NCBI RefSeq assembly: GCF_000934605.2
Contig: NZ_CP010897.2
Location: forward strand, 1,302,001 to 1,366,000
DNA: 64,000 nt
Source of the DNA: Pandoraea vervacti
Lineage (GTDB): Bacteria > Pseudomonadota > Gammaproteobacteria > Burkholderiales > Burkholderiaceae
Reading direction: 5' to 3'
The notes below the pieces were generated by a model that did no database searches, had not been told where the DNA came from, and saw only the letters and a program-made list of their open reading frames with translations. Made by a program: the position numbers and the translations under genes. Positions 17,700-26,820 of the stretch are shown here, in pieces (within the stretch, counting starts at the first letter, position 1; each line of letters starts with the position of its first letter).

Positions 17700-19022
17700 A
17701 TGCTCAGTCAAGAAAAGAACAAACTCCTCACCGAAGTCGGCCCCGGCACACCGATGGGCGATTACTTGCGGCGCTACTGGCATCCGGTTGCCGGCGTCTC
17801 GGAATTCGACGACAAGGCGGTGCGCCCGATCCGCCTGTTCGGCGAAGACCTCGTGCTCTACAAGGATCTGTCCGGCAACTACGGGCTGGTGCAGCGGCGT
17901 TGTCCGCACCGCAACGCCGATCTGGCCTTCGGCATCGTGGAGCAATGCGGGTTGCGCTGTGCGTACCACGGCTGGGAGTTCGGCCGCGACGGCGCCTGCA
18001 CGCATCAACCCTTCGAAGAGATCGTCGATCCCTCGGCGCGCCTGCGTCAGAAGACACGCATCACCGCCTATGAAGTGCGCCCGAAGGCCGGCCTGCTGTG
18101 GGCCTACATGGGACCGCTGCCGGCCCCCGAACTGCCCGACTGGGAGCCCTTCAGCTACGAGCATGGCTTTGCGCAGGTCGTCATGGCCGAGATTCCCTGC
18201 AACTGGTTCCAGTGCCAGGAAAACTCGATCGACCCGGTGCATTTCGAATGGACGCACAACAACTGGACCGCACGTCAGCAAGACGCCGAGGCCGGTTATG
18301 TCCCCACGCATCTGAAGACTGCGTACGAGGAATTCGAACATGGCTTCGTCTACAAGCGTTTGCGCGCAGCGGAGACCGAGGACAACGTGATGTGGACGGT
18401 CGGGCGCGTGACGTTGTGGCCGAACGGCTTTTATCTGGGCCATCACTTCGAATGGCGCGTGCCCATCGACGACGAGAACACGCTGTCGGTATTTTGGGTC
18501 TTCAATCGCGTACCCAAGGAGCAGGAGCCTTACGTCCAGTCGCGCATTCCGACGTGGTACGGCCCGCTTTACGACGACAACGGCGACTGGATCACGTCGC
18601 ATGTCGCGAATCAGGACTTCGCGGCGTGGGTCGGTCAGGGGCGGATCACCGACAGGACCAAAGAGACGCTTGGCGCGAGCGACCGCGGCGTTGTGATGCT
18701 GCGTCGCCGGTTCTTCGAGGAACTGGAAGCCGTTGCCGGCGGGGCAACGCCCAAAGGGCTGATTACCGATCCCGCGAAAAACGAGCGTGTGTTTCTGCCC
18801 TCCGCGTGTCGGGAGGAAATGCTCACTGGGCTTACACGCGAGGCGTTGTCGGCGCATCCGCTGCTCGGGCCCTATCTGCACGATTTTCTGGGGCAGGCGG
18901 GACAGCCGGATGACGTGCGTGAAGCCTACGAGCAGGCCGTCGGCCAGAAGATGCGCGGCGCGAAGTTCTTCACAGTGCATGGCGCGGGTAAGGCGCAAGG
19001 AAAGCAGGAGCGCGACGCATAG
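17700..19022 (+). CDS. Rieske aromatic ring-hydroxylating dioxygenase, large subunit
   Basis: 440 residues from ATG 17700; the longer frame to 17520 overlaps the divergent regulator. The N-terminus VGPGTPMGDYLRRYWHP is typical of the phthalate 4,5-dioxygenase family. Rieske ligands are C68, H70, C87 and H90. The mononuclear iron segment is QENSIDPVHFEWTHNNW. No reductase gene is adjacent; the one at 13705 is the nearest candidate. Followed by a transporter binding protein, so uptake and attack of one substrate are linked. Confidence 0.92.
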   Translation: MLSQEKNKLLTEVGPGTPMGDYLRRYWHPVAGVSEFDDKAVRPIRLFGEDLVLYKDLSGNYGLVQRRCPHRNADLAFGIVEQCGLRCAYHGWEFGRDGACTHQPFEEIVDPSARLRQKTRITAYEVRPKAGLLWAYMGPLPAPELPDWEPFSYEHGFAQVVMAEIPCNWFQCQENSIDPVHFEWTHNNWTARQQDAEAGYVPTHLKTAYEEFEHGFVYKRLRAAETEDNVMWTVGRVTLWPNGFYLGHHFEWRVPIDDENTLSVFWVFNRVPKEQEPYVQSRIPTWYGPLYDDNGDWITSHVANQDFAAWVGQGRITDRTKETLGASDRGVVMLRRRFFEELEAVAGGATPKGLITDPAKNERVFLPSACREEMLTGLTREALSAHPLLGPYLHDFLGQAGQPDDVREAYEQAVGQKMRGAKFFTVHGAGKAQGKQERDA

Positions 19023-19160
19023 CGGGCCATGGCCTGCCCGATGTGAGTGACGGGCGAATGCCGAGCGACTGGCGGGCAAATAGCGGGGAGGCGTCGCCTG
19101 TGATGTGTGAGGCAGTGCGGGGATTCATCCGAAACAGAACTTCAACAACGCGAGGACAAG

Positions 19161-20231
19161 GTGAACGTAAAGCGCAACATGAAGCGAAACGATTGGACGG
19201 CTTGGAAGGGTGGCAAGGAATGGATGGCAGCCGGCTGGCGGCTGTGTCGCGACGCCTGCGTGTTCGGCGTGATCGGCGTGCTCGGATTGAGCGCGTGGTC
19301 GGCGCAGGCGCAGGGCACGGCGCCGCTCAAGGAAGTGACATTCCTGCTGGCGGCGCCGCCGGGCGAATTGGCCTTCGCGCCGTTCATGCTTGCGCAGAGC
19401 AAGGGCTACTACGCTCAGGAGGGGTTGAAGATTCGCTGGATCGCCGTGCATGGCGGCGCGGCCGTCGGCAAGCAATTGGCGGCGGGCAACGGCGATATCG
19501 GCGATGCGCTCGGCGATACCCCGATCCTGCTGCGCAGCAACGGCGTCAACGTCAAGGGCGTGGCATTGCTCGGCGGGCACCCGCTGCATCAGTTCATCAC
19601 ACGTGCGGATCGCAACATCGCACAAGCGAGCGATCTCAAGGGCAAGACGTTGTCCGTCATGTCGTATGAGGACACGTCGTACTACGTCACGCTTGGCATT
19701 CTGGCGGCGGGCAAGTTGAGCAAGAGCGACGTGACGATCTACGCGGGCGGACCGAACGGGGTGTGGCAGGACGTGGCGAGCGGTCGCTCCGATGGACTGG
19801 TGGGCACGCCGGAGTGGGGCGCACGCGTGGAGGAGGCAGGCGTCAAGGTGCATTACCGGCCGACCGATCAGCTGACGCCCGGTATGGGGCAGGCAATCAT
19901 TGCGTCGGACAAGAAGATTGCTTCCGATCCGCAGACGATCGCCAAATTCGTTCGGGCGACGATGAAAGCCATGACGGAAATCGAGGCGGATCCGGTGGCG
20001 GCGTCCAACGCTTACGTGAGCGCGGTGCCGTCTTATGCCGACAAGCTCGATTTCGTGACGAAGGTGCTGACCTACTACGCGAAGTATGTGTTCCCGAGTC
20101 GTCTGCGCCCGGGCGAGTTCGACCCGGCCATCGTGTCGCATGTGCAGAACTCATACGTCGACAAAAAGGTCGTCCGTTCCGCGCAGCCGGTGGAGTCGCT
20201 TTATACGAATCAGTTTATTCCGGGCAAGTGA
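19161..20231 (+). CDS. ABC transporter substrate-binding protein, paralogue of 10488-11501
   Basis: 356 residues from GTG 19161, which has GAGG five bases upstream; ATG 19179 is an alternative. A signal peptide follows a long charged start (hydrophobic run VFGVIGVLGLSAWSAQA). The mature protein aligns by eye with the binding protein at 10488 along its length (YYAQEGL, GKQLAAGNGDIG, KGVALLGG, VGTPEWG). There is no ATPase or permease beside it, so it probably uses those at 503-2200 or a distant pair. Confidence 0.88.
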   Translation: MNVKRNMKRNDWTAWKGGKEWMAAGWRLCRDACVFGVIGVLGLSAWSAQAQGTAPLKEVTFLLAAPPGELAFAPFMLAQSKGYYAQEGLKIRWIAVHGGAAVGKQLAAGNGDIGDALGDTPILLRSNGVNVKGVALLGGHPLHQFITRADRNIAQASDLKGKTLSVMSYEDTSYYVTLGILAAGKLSKSDVTIYAGGPNGVWQDVASGRSDGLVGTPEWGARVEEAGVKVHYRPTDQLTPGMGQAIIASDKKIASDPQTIAKFVRATMKAMTEIEADPVAASNAYVSAVPSYADKLDFVTKVLTYYAKYVFPSRLRPGEFDPAIVSHVQNSYVDKKVVRSAQPVESLYTNQFIPGK

Positions 20232-20413
20232 GGGTTTTCGGGCCGTAGGCGCCATGCCTTAAGGCGGCAGTACGTCGGATCGCCGTCTGGCGCGCGCAGT
20301 GCGTGGGGGAGAATAGGAAGGAACGTCGGCGGTCGCGGCCATTGACATGGCCGTGACCGCCGTGAAAGTATCGCGGTGCCTACGACCTATCGAGCCCCTC
20401 CGATCTTCGTCCG

Positions 20414-22603
20414 ATGTCCTCCACCCATTCTTCTTCGACGCCCTCTTCAGCCTCGTCGGCCGCGCGCGCCGACACACCGGCGCAAGCCTCCGAGACGCTG
20501 ACCTTCGCACAGGCCATGACGCTGGCCAACGCCCATTGGCAGGCGGGACAGGCGGCGCAGGCCGAGAGCCTGTGCCGGCGCGTGCTGGAAGTCGCTCCCG
20601 ATCACCCGGATGCGCACTACTTGCTCGGACTGATGGCGCACGCCTATGGCAAGCGCGATATGGCGATCGGACATCTGGAGACAACGTGTCGGGCGGCGCA
20701 CGCGCACGCGGCCTGCTGGTCGGACCTCGCGGAGATGTATCGTCAGGCGGGGCGTCTGGCGGATGCCGTGAATGCAGGGCAACGTGCGGTCCAAATCGAT
20801 CCGGCGTTCGCCGCGGGCTGGAACAATCTCGGTATCGCCTTGCAGGAAGCGGGGCAGCTCGAACAAAGCATGACGTGCCTCATGCGGGTAAGCGAGTTGC
20901 AGCCCGGCTCGGTCGATGCGCAAAACAATCTTGGCAATACGGCGCGGCTGTTGCAGCGTTTCGATGTGGCCGAAACGCATTACCGCCGCGCGCTGGCGCT
21001 CGACGCCCAACGGGTCGACACGCTGAGCAATCTGGCGTCGATGCTAAGCGCGCTGCGGCGTTTCGACGAGGCCGAGACGCTAGCCCGTCGCGCCATCGAA
21101 CTCGCACCGGATTTTGTCGACGCTTATCGCAACCTGGCCGATATCGAGCTCTCTCGAGGGAATGTGGGATCGGCCTTGCAAGTCGTCGAAGTGATGTCGG
21201 CGTTCGCGGCACAACATCCGTCGACGCTCGTGGCGCGTGCGACGATTCTTCGGCTCGTTGGTCGTCTGGACGAGGCGCTCGTGAGCGCGCACGCCGCTAT
21301 CGAGCAGGTGCCGCAAAACGCCAGCGCGCAGGCCGCACTCACCGCCGTAGAGGCCGATATCTCGGCACGAAACGCCGCGGGTTTGACGCCGCCGCCGGTC
21401 GCGCCCGGCATCGACATGTCGCAGGCGGGCCCGACGCAAGCGCTGGCTGCGATTCACCAGGCGGCCGCCCGACGCATCGAGGTGCAGGATTACGAGGGGG
21501 CCGAGGGGCTGCTGCGTGAGGCCGTTGCCGGTGGTGCAGCGCCCATGTCGACGTGGCGCTTGTTAGCCATGGCCTTGCGCGCACAAGGCAAGGCCGAAGC
21601 GGGTCGCGACGTGCTCGCCATGCTCGCTCGGCAGGTGCCGGGCGATCTCTCCAATCGTTTCGATCTGGCGGAAGCCCTGCTGCTGTTGGGAGACTTCGAG
21701 CGGGGATGGCAGGAGTATCGCTATCGTTACAGCCTCGAACATACCCAGGCCATCGAGCGCAAGGTGCAACGTCCGCGCTGGGACGGCCGGCCAATTCCCG
21801 GACAGACGCTACTTATTCATGACGAGCAGGGCTACGGCGACACGTTCCAGTTCATGCGCATGGCGCGATGGGCGCGCGAGCGCAGTCAGGCACGCGTGAT
21901 CTTCGAAGTGAATCCCGAGACGTTATCCATCGCCCGGCGCATGTGGGGCGATGAGGATATTGTGGCGCGCGGCACGTTGCCGGTGTCGTTCGACCAGCAT
22001 TGCGAGCTGATGAGCCTGCCGATGGCGATGGGGCTCAAGCTCGCCGACCTGCCGGGCGACGTGTCGTACCTGAGCGCCGATCCCGCACGCGTCGCGCATT
22101 GGCGTGCGCGACTCGCCGATGTGCCGAAGCCGTGGGTGGCCCTGGTCTGGGCGGGGCGGCCCGAACATGTGAACGATCGCAATCGCTCCATGACGCTCGA
22201 TCAGCTCGCACCGCTGGGTGCGAGCGGTGCGACGTTCCTGTCGATTCAGAAGGGACCCGCCGCGTCGCAGGCGAACACACCGCCCAAAGGCATGACGATG
22301 GTGTCGCTCAGCGACGAGATTCGCGATTTCGAAGACACCGCAGCCATCCTGCATCTGGCGGATTTGCTGGTGTCCGTGGACTCCTCGCCGGTGCATCTGG
22401 CCGGGGCGCTGGGACGGCCGGTGTGGGTTCTGCTCCCGTTTGTACCCGACTGGCGCTGGCTGCTCGATCGAGACGATTCGCCGTGGTATCCGGGCATGCG
22501 ACTCTTCCGCCAGCCCGCGCGCTCGCAATGGGCGACGGTCGTCGAACGGGTCGCCGACGAGTTGACGACGTTCGTGGCCCGGGGCGCTCCTCATGCGCGG
22601 TGA
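20414..22603 (+). CDS. TPR protein with C-terminal glycosyltransferase-like domain
   Basis: 729 residues. Residues of roughly 35-340 are tandem tetratricopeptide repeats (AHYLLGLMAHAYGKRDMAI, AGWNNLGIALQEAGQLEQS, AQNNLGNTARLLQRFD). The C-terminal half from about 440 resembles the glycosyltransferase-9-like part of OGT-type proteins (LLIHDEQGYGDTFQF, LLVSVDSSPVHLAGALG, FVPDWRWL). It may glycosylate protein or surface polysaccharide; the acceptor is unknown. The first 30 residues are Ser/Thr/Ala-rich. The downstream gene overlaps it by 11 bases. Confidence 0.85.
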   Translation: MSSTHSSSTPSSASSAARADTPAQASETLTFAQAMTLANAHWQAGQAAQAESLCRRVLEVAPDHPDAHYLLGLMAHAYGKRDMAIGHLETTCRAAHAHAACWSDLAEMYRQAGRLADAVNAGQRAVQIDPAFAAGWNNLGIALQEAGQLEQSMTCLMRVSELQPGSVDAQNNLGNTARLLQRFDVAETHYRRALALDAQRVDTLSNLASMLSALRRFDEAETLARRAIELAPDFVDAYRNLADIELSRGNVGSALQVVEVMSAFAAQHPSTLVARATILRLVGRLDEALVSAHAAIEQVPQNASAQAALTAVEADISARNAAGLTPPPVAPGIDMSQAGPTQALAAIHQAAARRIEVQDYEGAEGLLREAVAGGAAPMSTWRLLAMALRAQGKAEAGRDVLAMLARQVPGDLSNRFDLAEALLLLGDFERGWQEYRYRYSLEHTQAIERKVQRPRWDGRPIPGQTLLIHDEQGYGDTFQFMRMARWARERSQARVIFEVNPETLSIARRMWGDEDIVARGTLPVSFDQHCELMSLPMAMGLKLADLPGDVSYLSADPARVAHWRARLADVPKPWVALVWAGRPEHVNDRNRSMTLDQLAPLGASGATFLSIQKGPAASQANTPPKGMTMVSLSDEIRDFEDTAAILHLADLLVSVDSSPVHLAGALGRPVWVLLPFVPDWRWLLDRDDSPWYPGMRLFRQPARSQWATVVERVADELTTFVARGAPHAR

Positions 22604-23459
22604 TTGCCGGGGGCGACGCGCCACGCGACGGGTGACGGGGATTCTCGGCGTGGGAATCGTCGCGCTGATGTCGGGCTGTGCGAGCCTGGATCGCAATGCG
22701 CACGCCGATTCGCTGGCGGCGCCGGCCGGGCTCAAACGCGAAGTGCTGAAGGCCGGGGACTTCCGGCTGACGGTGTTCTCGCGCATCACGCGCGCGGACA
22801 AACCGCTGCGCATCTACATCGAAGGCGACGGACTGGCATGGGTGTCGCGCACGGAGCCGTCGCTAGATCCCACGCCGGTGGCGGCCACGGGGCTCGCACT
22901 GGCCGCGACGGATCCGTCCGCTAACGTGGCCTACCTCGCCCGGCCTTGTCAGTTCACGCCGATGCAAGACAATCCGCGCTGCGACATCGCATATTGGACC
23001 GGCAAACGCTTCGCGCCGGAAATCGTCGACGCGATGGACGCCGAGATTACGCAGTTGGCGGCGCGCACGCCGGGGCAGTCGCTGGCGTTGATCGGCTTTT
23101 CAGGCGGTGGCGCAATCGCGGTGCTGATCGCTGCGCGACGTCATGACGTCGCGTCCCTGCGAACGGTGGCCGGCAATCTCGACGTCGAGTACGTCAATCG
23201 ACTGCACGATGTGTCCGCGATGCCCGCCTCACGCAATCCCGTCGACGTGGCACGCCAGGTCGCGCAGATTCCCCAGATTCACTTCAGCAGCGAGCAGGAC
23301 AAGGTGGTGCCACCAGCAGTCGCCAGACGTTTCGCTGCGGCGGTGGGCGGCGATTGCGTGCGGACGGTGGTGGTCACCGGGCTCGCGCATGATGGCGACT
23401 GGCAGACTCGGTGGAAAGACCTGCTGGTGCAGACGCCGGTTTGCGGCGTGTCGCGTTGA
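22593..23459 (+). CDS. Lipoprotein with alpha/beta-hydrolase fold
   Basis: 288 residues. An Arg-rich start and hydrophobic run lead to the lipobox LMSGC with Cys29, so it is lipidated and periplasm-facing. The hydrolase part has a nucleophile elbow GFSGGGA near residue 168, a likely Asp in SSEQDKVVPP and His in GLAHDGDW. The enzymatic target is unknown. Coupled by overlap to the TPR glycosyltransferase gene. Confidence 0.8.
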   Translation: MRGDCRGRRATRRVTGILGVGIVALMSGCASLDRNAHADSLAAPAGLKREVLKAGDFRLTVFSRITRADKPLRIYIEGDGLAWVSRTEPSLDPTPVAATGLALAATDPSANVAYLARPCQFTPMQDNPRCDIAYWTGKRFAPEIVDAMDAEITQLAARTPGQSLALIGFSGGGAIAVLIAARRHDVASLRTVAGNLDVEYVNRLHDVSAMPASRNPVDVARQVAQIPQIHFSSEQDKVVPPAVARRFAAAVGGDCVRTVVVTGLAHDGDWQTRWKDLLVQTPVCGVSR

Positions 23460-23511
23460 GCGCGGGTGGATTGCCTGCTCGACGACCTGACGGGCGTCAG
23501 GCCGCGTCGCG

Positions 23512-24375
23512 TCATGTTTCGCGGACCAGTGCGGCAATCGCTTCGAGCAAGGTGACCTCGCCGCGCAACGTGTGGCTGCCGTCGTCGCGGAACCGGAACG
23601 TGCCGTCATTGAACGCATCGAGCATCTGAATGCGCGGCACGGGATTGCGCATGCCTTGCGCGCGGAACAACGGGTCCCAGCCTGCGCGGGGTACCGCTTC
23701 GGCGCGGACATCTCTTACCAGCGCACGCGCGAGCGCGGCGGCGATGTCGTCGGGCGAGTAGCGCTCGGGACCCTCGATCTCCCATATCCGGACATCGTCG
23801 AAATCTTCCCGCATGGCGCGTGCCGCGAAATGGCCAACGTCGTTCGTCGACACCATCGGCAAGGCGCGTTCGACCGGGGCCAGATAACTCGGGAACTCAC
23901 CGCGCTCGCGCGCGGGCGCGATATCCCATGAGAAGTTCTCCATCAGCCACGCGGGGCGCAGGAACGTGACCGGCAAGTGAAGCGGAAGCAGGGCCGTCTC
24001 GAACATGCGCAGCGCCGTGAGCAAGCTGGGCACGTCGCTGTCCGCGCCGATGCTCGACAGGCACACCACGCGCTTCGGCCGCGTGGCGTCCAGCGCTTTC
24101 ACGATGGCGTCGATCAGGTAACGCGCATGAGAGAAATCCGGCTCGGGGTCGGCGTTCGGCGGCAGCATGACGAACACGGCTTCGCTGCCGCGAAACGCAT
24201 TGGTGAGCGCATCGACGTCGCCGTTTTCGGCCACGGCGATTTCACCGCCGAGTGTGGCCCACCGGCTCGACTTCACCGGGTCCTGAACGATGGCCCGAAG
24301 CGGCAGTCCCGCCGTCAGCAGGTCGTGGCCGATGACGCCGCCGACGCGTCCCGTGATACCCATTACGGTGTACAT
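23512..24375 (-). CDS. NmrA-like NAD(P)-binding protein
   Basis: 287 residues from ATG 24375, chosen for GAGGAG five bases upstream; the frame reaches 24408. The N-terminal cofactor loop is GITGRVGG, and the sheet-helix pattern with VVCLSSIGADSD and FLRPAWLMENF matches the NmrA/atypical SDR group, which act as NADPH sensors or quinone/imine reductases. Catalytic residues are not those of classical SDRs. Transcribed in the same direction as, and 67 bases downstream of, the flavin monooxygenase at 24443. Confidence 0.85.
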   Translation of the reverse strand: MYTVMGITGRVGGVIGHDLLTAGLPLRAIVQDPVKSSRWATLGGEIAVAENGDVDALTNAFRGSEAVFVMLPPNADPEPDFSHARYLIDAIVKALDATRPKRVVCLSSIGADSDVPSLLTALRMFETALLPLHLPVTFLRPAWLMENFSWDIAPARERGEFPSYLAPVERALPMVSTNDVGHFAARAMREDFDDVRIWEIEGPERYSPDDIAAALARALVRDVRAEAVPRAGWDPLFRAQGMRNPVPRIQMLDAFNDGTFRFRDDGSHTLRGEVTLLEAIAALVRET

Positions 24376-24442
24376 GGTCACTCCTCGCGCTTGGTCACAT
24401 TGAGTCACGTTGGCGTAAAAGTAACACGGGAGCGCGGCCGGT

Positions 24443-25780
24443 TCACAGATGTATGGCGTCGTCGATTGTGCGCGACGGCTGGGCGGCCGTCTGGCGACGC
24501 GCGCTTAGCAGCGATGCGCCGGCGTCCGCCAGGCGAACGGCCTCTCTTGCGCGTTCGCACATGTCGCGCTCATAGGCGGCGATGGCCTGGTCGATAGACG
24601 TGTGTCCCGATGCCGCACGCTGCAGATGCTCGACGAGTCGGGCGGCGTCGCGCAAGGCGCTGTTGGCTCCCAGTCCGCCCGCCGGACTCATGGTGTGAAC
24701 CGCGTCCCCCAGCCCCGTGACGTTATCGACCTGCCACGGCAGCGGGCTCGTGGTGCTGCGCACCGGCATCGTGCGGACGGTCTCGGGCACGGCGTGTGCG
24801 AACAGCGCGCCGAGGTGCGGGTGCCATCCTTCGGTCAGCGCGTCGATGCGCGCGAGCGGTGCAATGCCGGCAACCTCTGCCGCCGGGTGGAAGGCGCCCA
24901 GCAGCGTTTGCGACGGGCCGATGAAGGCCCAGTAGAGGTAGTCCGCAACGGGGGACAGCGGCATTCGGTGCGGGGCGCCGTCCGCCGGGGGCGAGGCGCT
25001 TGCATCGTGCGCCCGACGAAACAGCATGGCTTCGATGACGACGGCGAAGCCATCGGCGAACACGACGGTGCTGCCTTCCATCGTTGTGGCTTCGCCGTGT
25101 GCGTCCATCAACACGAGCAGCGCCGTGGACAGGGGCGTGAGGCCGTAGATGCAGAGGTCGCCGGTGTCGCGAGGCGTCATGCCCGGCAGCACATATTCAC
25201 GCACGCGGGAGTGCGTGCCGTCGGCGGCCACGACGAGGCCCGGAGCGCTGTGGGAGCCATCGTCGAAGTGCGCCACGCGGCGGCCGTCGGCCGTCGTGGT
25301 CGTGCGCGAGAACGACTTCCCGAAATGGACGTGATCGAGAATGCCGTCGAGCAGGATTTCACGAAGCGTCTGGCGGTGCAGACTGAGGTCTCCCGGAATG
25401 TCGGGGGGCTGCGCGGTCTGACGTGCGGCCACCGGCGCGGTGCGCCGGCGATGGTCGGTCACGCTCTCGTCCGTATGCGCGTCGTGCCAGCTCGGCGGCA
25501 GAACGACGTCGGCGTCGGTGAGTTGCGGGGTGACGAAGCGCCCGCCGGTGCGCGCGATTGCCGCGCGCTCGCGAACGCGCTCGACCTGGCCGGGGGGAAG
25601 GCATCGGGCGAGCGCATCGAGGCCGTCGGCGTCGATGCGAAGACGGTATCCCTGAAAGCGGGCTTCGGGCGCGGTGTCGCGTTCATAGACATCGAACGAG
25701 ATGCCCGCGCGGCGCAGGCCCTGAGCGAGGCACAGGCCGCCCAGACCCGCGCCGATGATGTTGACATGCAAGGCAGACAT
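24443..25780 (-). CDS. FAD-dependent monooxygenase (PHBH-like)
   Basis: 445 residues from the Met at 25780; the frame extends to 25828 without a family-like start. The dinucleotide motif is IIGAGLGGLCLA, and the second FAD motif is GLGDAVHTMSPAGGLG with the conserved Gly-Asp. The fold is that of class A flavoprotein hydroxylases acting on aromatic or polyketide substrates. Divergent from the AraC regulator at 25897 across 116 bases. Confidence 0.88.
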   Translation of the reverse strand: MSALHVNIIGAGLGGLCLAQGLRRAGISFDVYERDTAPEARFQGYRLRIDADGLDALARCLPPGQVERVRERAAIARTGGRFVTPQLTDADVVLPPSWHDAHTDESVTDHRRRTAPVAARQTAQPPDIPGDLSLHRQTLREILLDGILDHVHFGKSFSRTTTTADGRRVAHFDDGSHSAPGLVVAADGTHSRVREYVLPGMTPRDTGDLCIYGLTPLSTALLVLMDAHGEATTMEGSTVVFADGFAVVIEAMLFRRAHDASASPPADGAPHRMPLSPVADYLYWAFIGPSQTLLGAFHPAAEVAGIAPLARIDALTEGWHPHLGALFAHAVPETVRTMPVRSTTSPLPWQVDNVTGLGDAVHTMSPAGGLGANSALRDAARLVEHLQRAASGHTSIDQAIAAYERDMCERAREAVRLADAGASLLSARRQTAAQPSRTIDDAIHL

Positions 25781-25896
25781 GATCTTGAAGTCGCCGCACG
25801 AGGCGGCCAAGGGTGGTACTGCGCTCATTGTCTGCGCGTCACGTGTTGACCTGATAACATCGTTTGGTCATAAAACAATGCAGATCGGACAAAGAG

Positions 25897-26820
25897 ATGA
25901 GTAGCGATCCGTTAAGCCTGTCGCATCGCAAAACCGACGTGCCCATGATCAAGTTGGAGGATTCGCCGTTTGCGCGCTACAAGCCCAACGACCGGCTGGA
26001 CGGCCCGCCGGTGTGGGCGTTCGGGGGGAGCGATCATGAACGCAGCCTGTTCAGGATCGGCACGCGCGAGCTCGATTGGCACGCCCATGTGCGAGGGCAG
26101 TTGTTCTGCGTTCATTCGGGACTGGTGCACGTTCATACGCCCTTCGGCGCATGGGTGCTGCCGCCGTATCGTGCGGGATGGATCCCGCCCGGCGTGACCC
26201 ATCGCGTGTCGTTGTCGGGCGTGGTCAGCGGCTGGATCGTGCTGGTCGCGCCGGGCGCTGCGACGAAGCTGCCGACGACGCCTCGTGTCGTGGGGGTCTC
26301 GGAGTTGTTGGCGGCGCTCGTCAAGCGCGCGGCGTCGTGGGCGTCGCGCGAGGCGCTGACGGAGGACGAGGCGCGTCTCGCTCAGGTGCTGATCGACGAG
26401 ATTGCGCTCGCGCCGACGGAGCCGCTCGGATTGCCCATGCCCACCGATGCGCGCGTGTTGCGGGTGGCGCGGGCGGTGCTTGCCGATCTCGGCGGGCAGA
26501 CGTCGCTGGAGGTGCTGGCGCAGCGTGCCGGGGTGTCGTCGCGAACCGCGCGGCGCCTGTTCGTTGCGGAGACAGGGATGGGGTTTACGCAATGGCGACA
26601 GCAGGCGCGTCTGGTAAGTGCGCTCGAGCGACTGGCCAACGGGGAGCCTGTCGGCGCCATCGCCGATTCGCTGGGGTATTCCACGCCGAGCAATTTCATT
26701 GCGATGTTTCGCCGCGCCTTTGGCGAGTCGCCCGGCCGCTACTTCCGTCAGGTCGGGCCGCGGATGGAACCGGACGAACGCGACGCAAAGGAAGAACGTA
26801 ACGTACAGGACGCCGCATGA
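25897..26820 (+). CDS. AraC-family regulator
   Basis: 307 residues from ATG 25897 (AAGAG upstream). N-terminal cupin-type sensor (GQLFCVHSGLVHVHTPFGAW, PGVTHRV) and C-terminal double HTH (LAQRAGVSSRTARRLFVAE, IADSLGYSTPSNFIAMFRR). It is divergent from a flavin monooxygenase and overlaps the next oxidoreductase gene by four bases (ATGA), so it likely governs both. Confidence 0.9.
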   Translation: MSSDPLSLSHRKTDVPMIKLEDSPFARYKPNDRLDGPPVWAFGGSDHERSLFRIGTRELDWHAHVRGQLFCVHSGLVHVHTPFGAWVLPPYRAGWIPPGVTHRVSLSGVVSGWIVLVAPGAATKLPTTPRVVGVSELLAALVKRAASWASREALTEDEARLAQVLIDEIALAPTEPLGLPMPTDARVLRVARAVLADLGGQTSLEVLAQRAGVSSRTARRLFVAETGMGFTQWRQQARLVSALERLANGEPVGAIADSLGYSTPSNFIAMFRRAFGESPGRYFRQVGPRMEPDERDAKEERNVQDAA

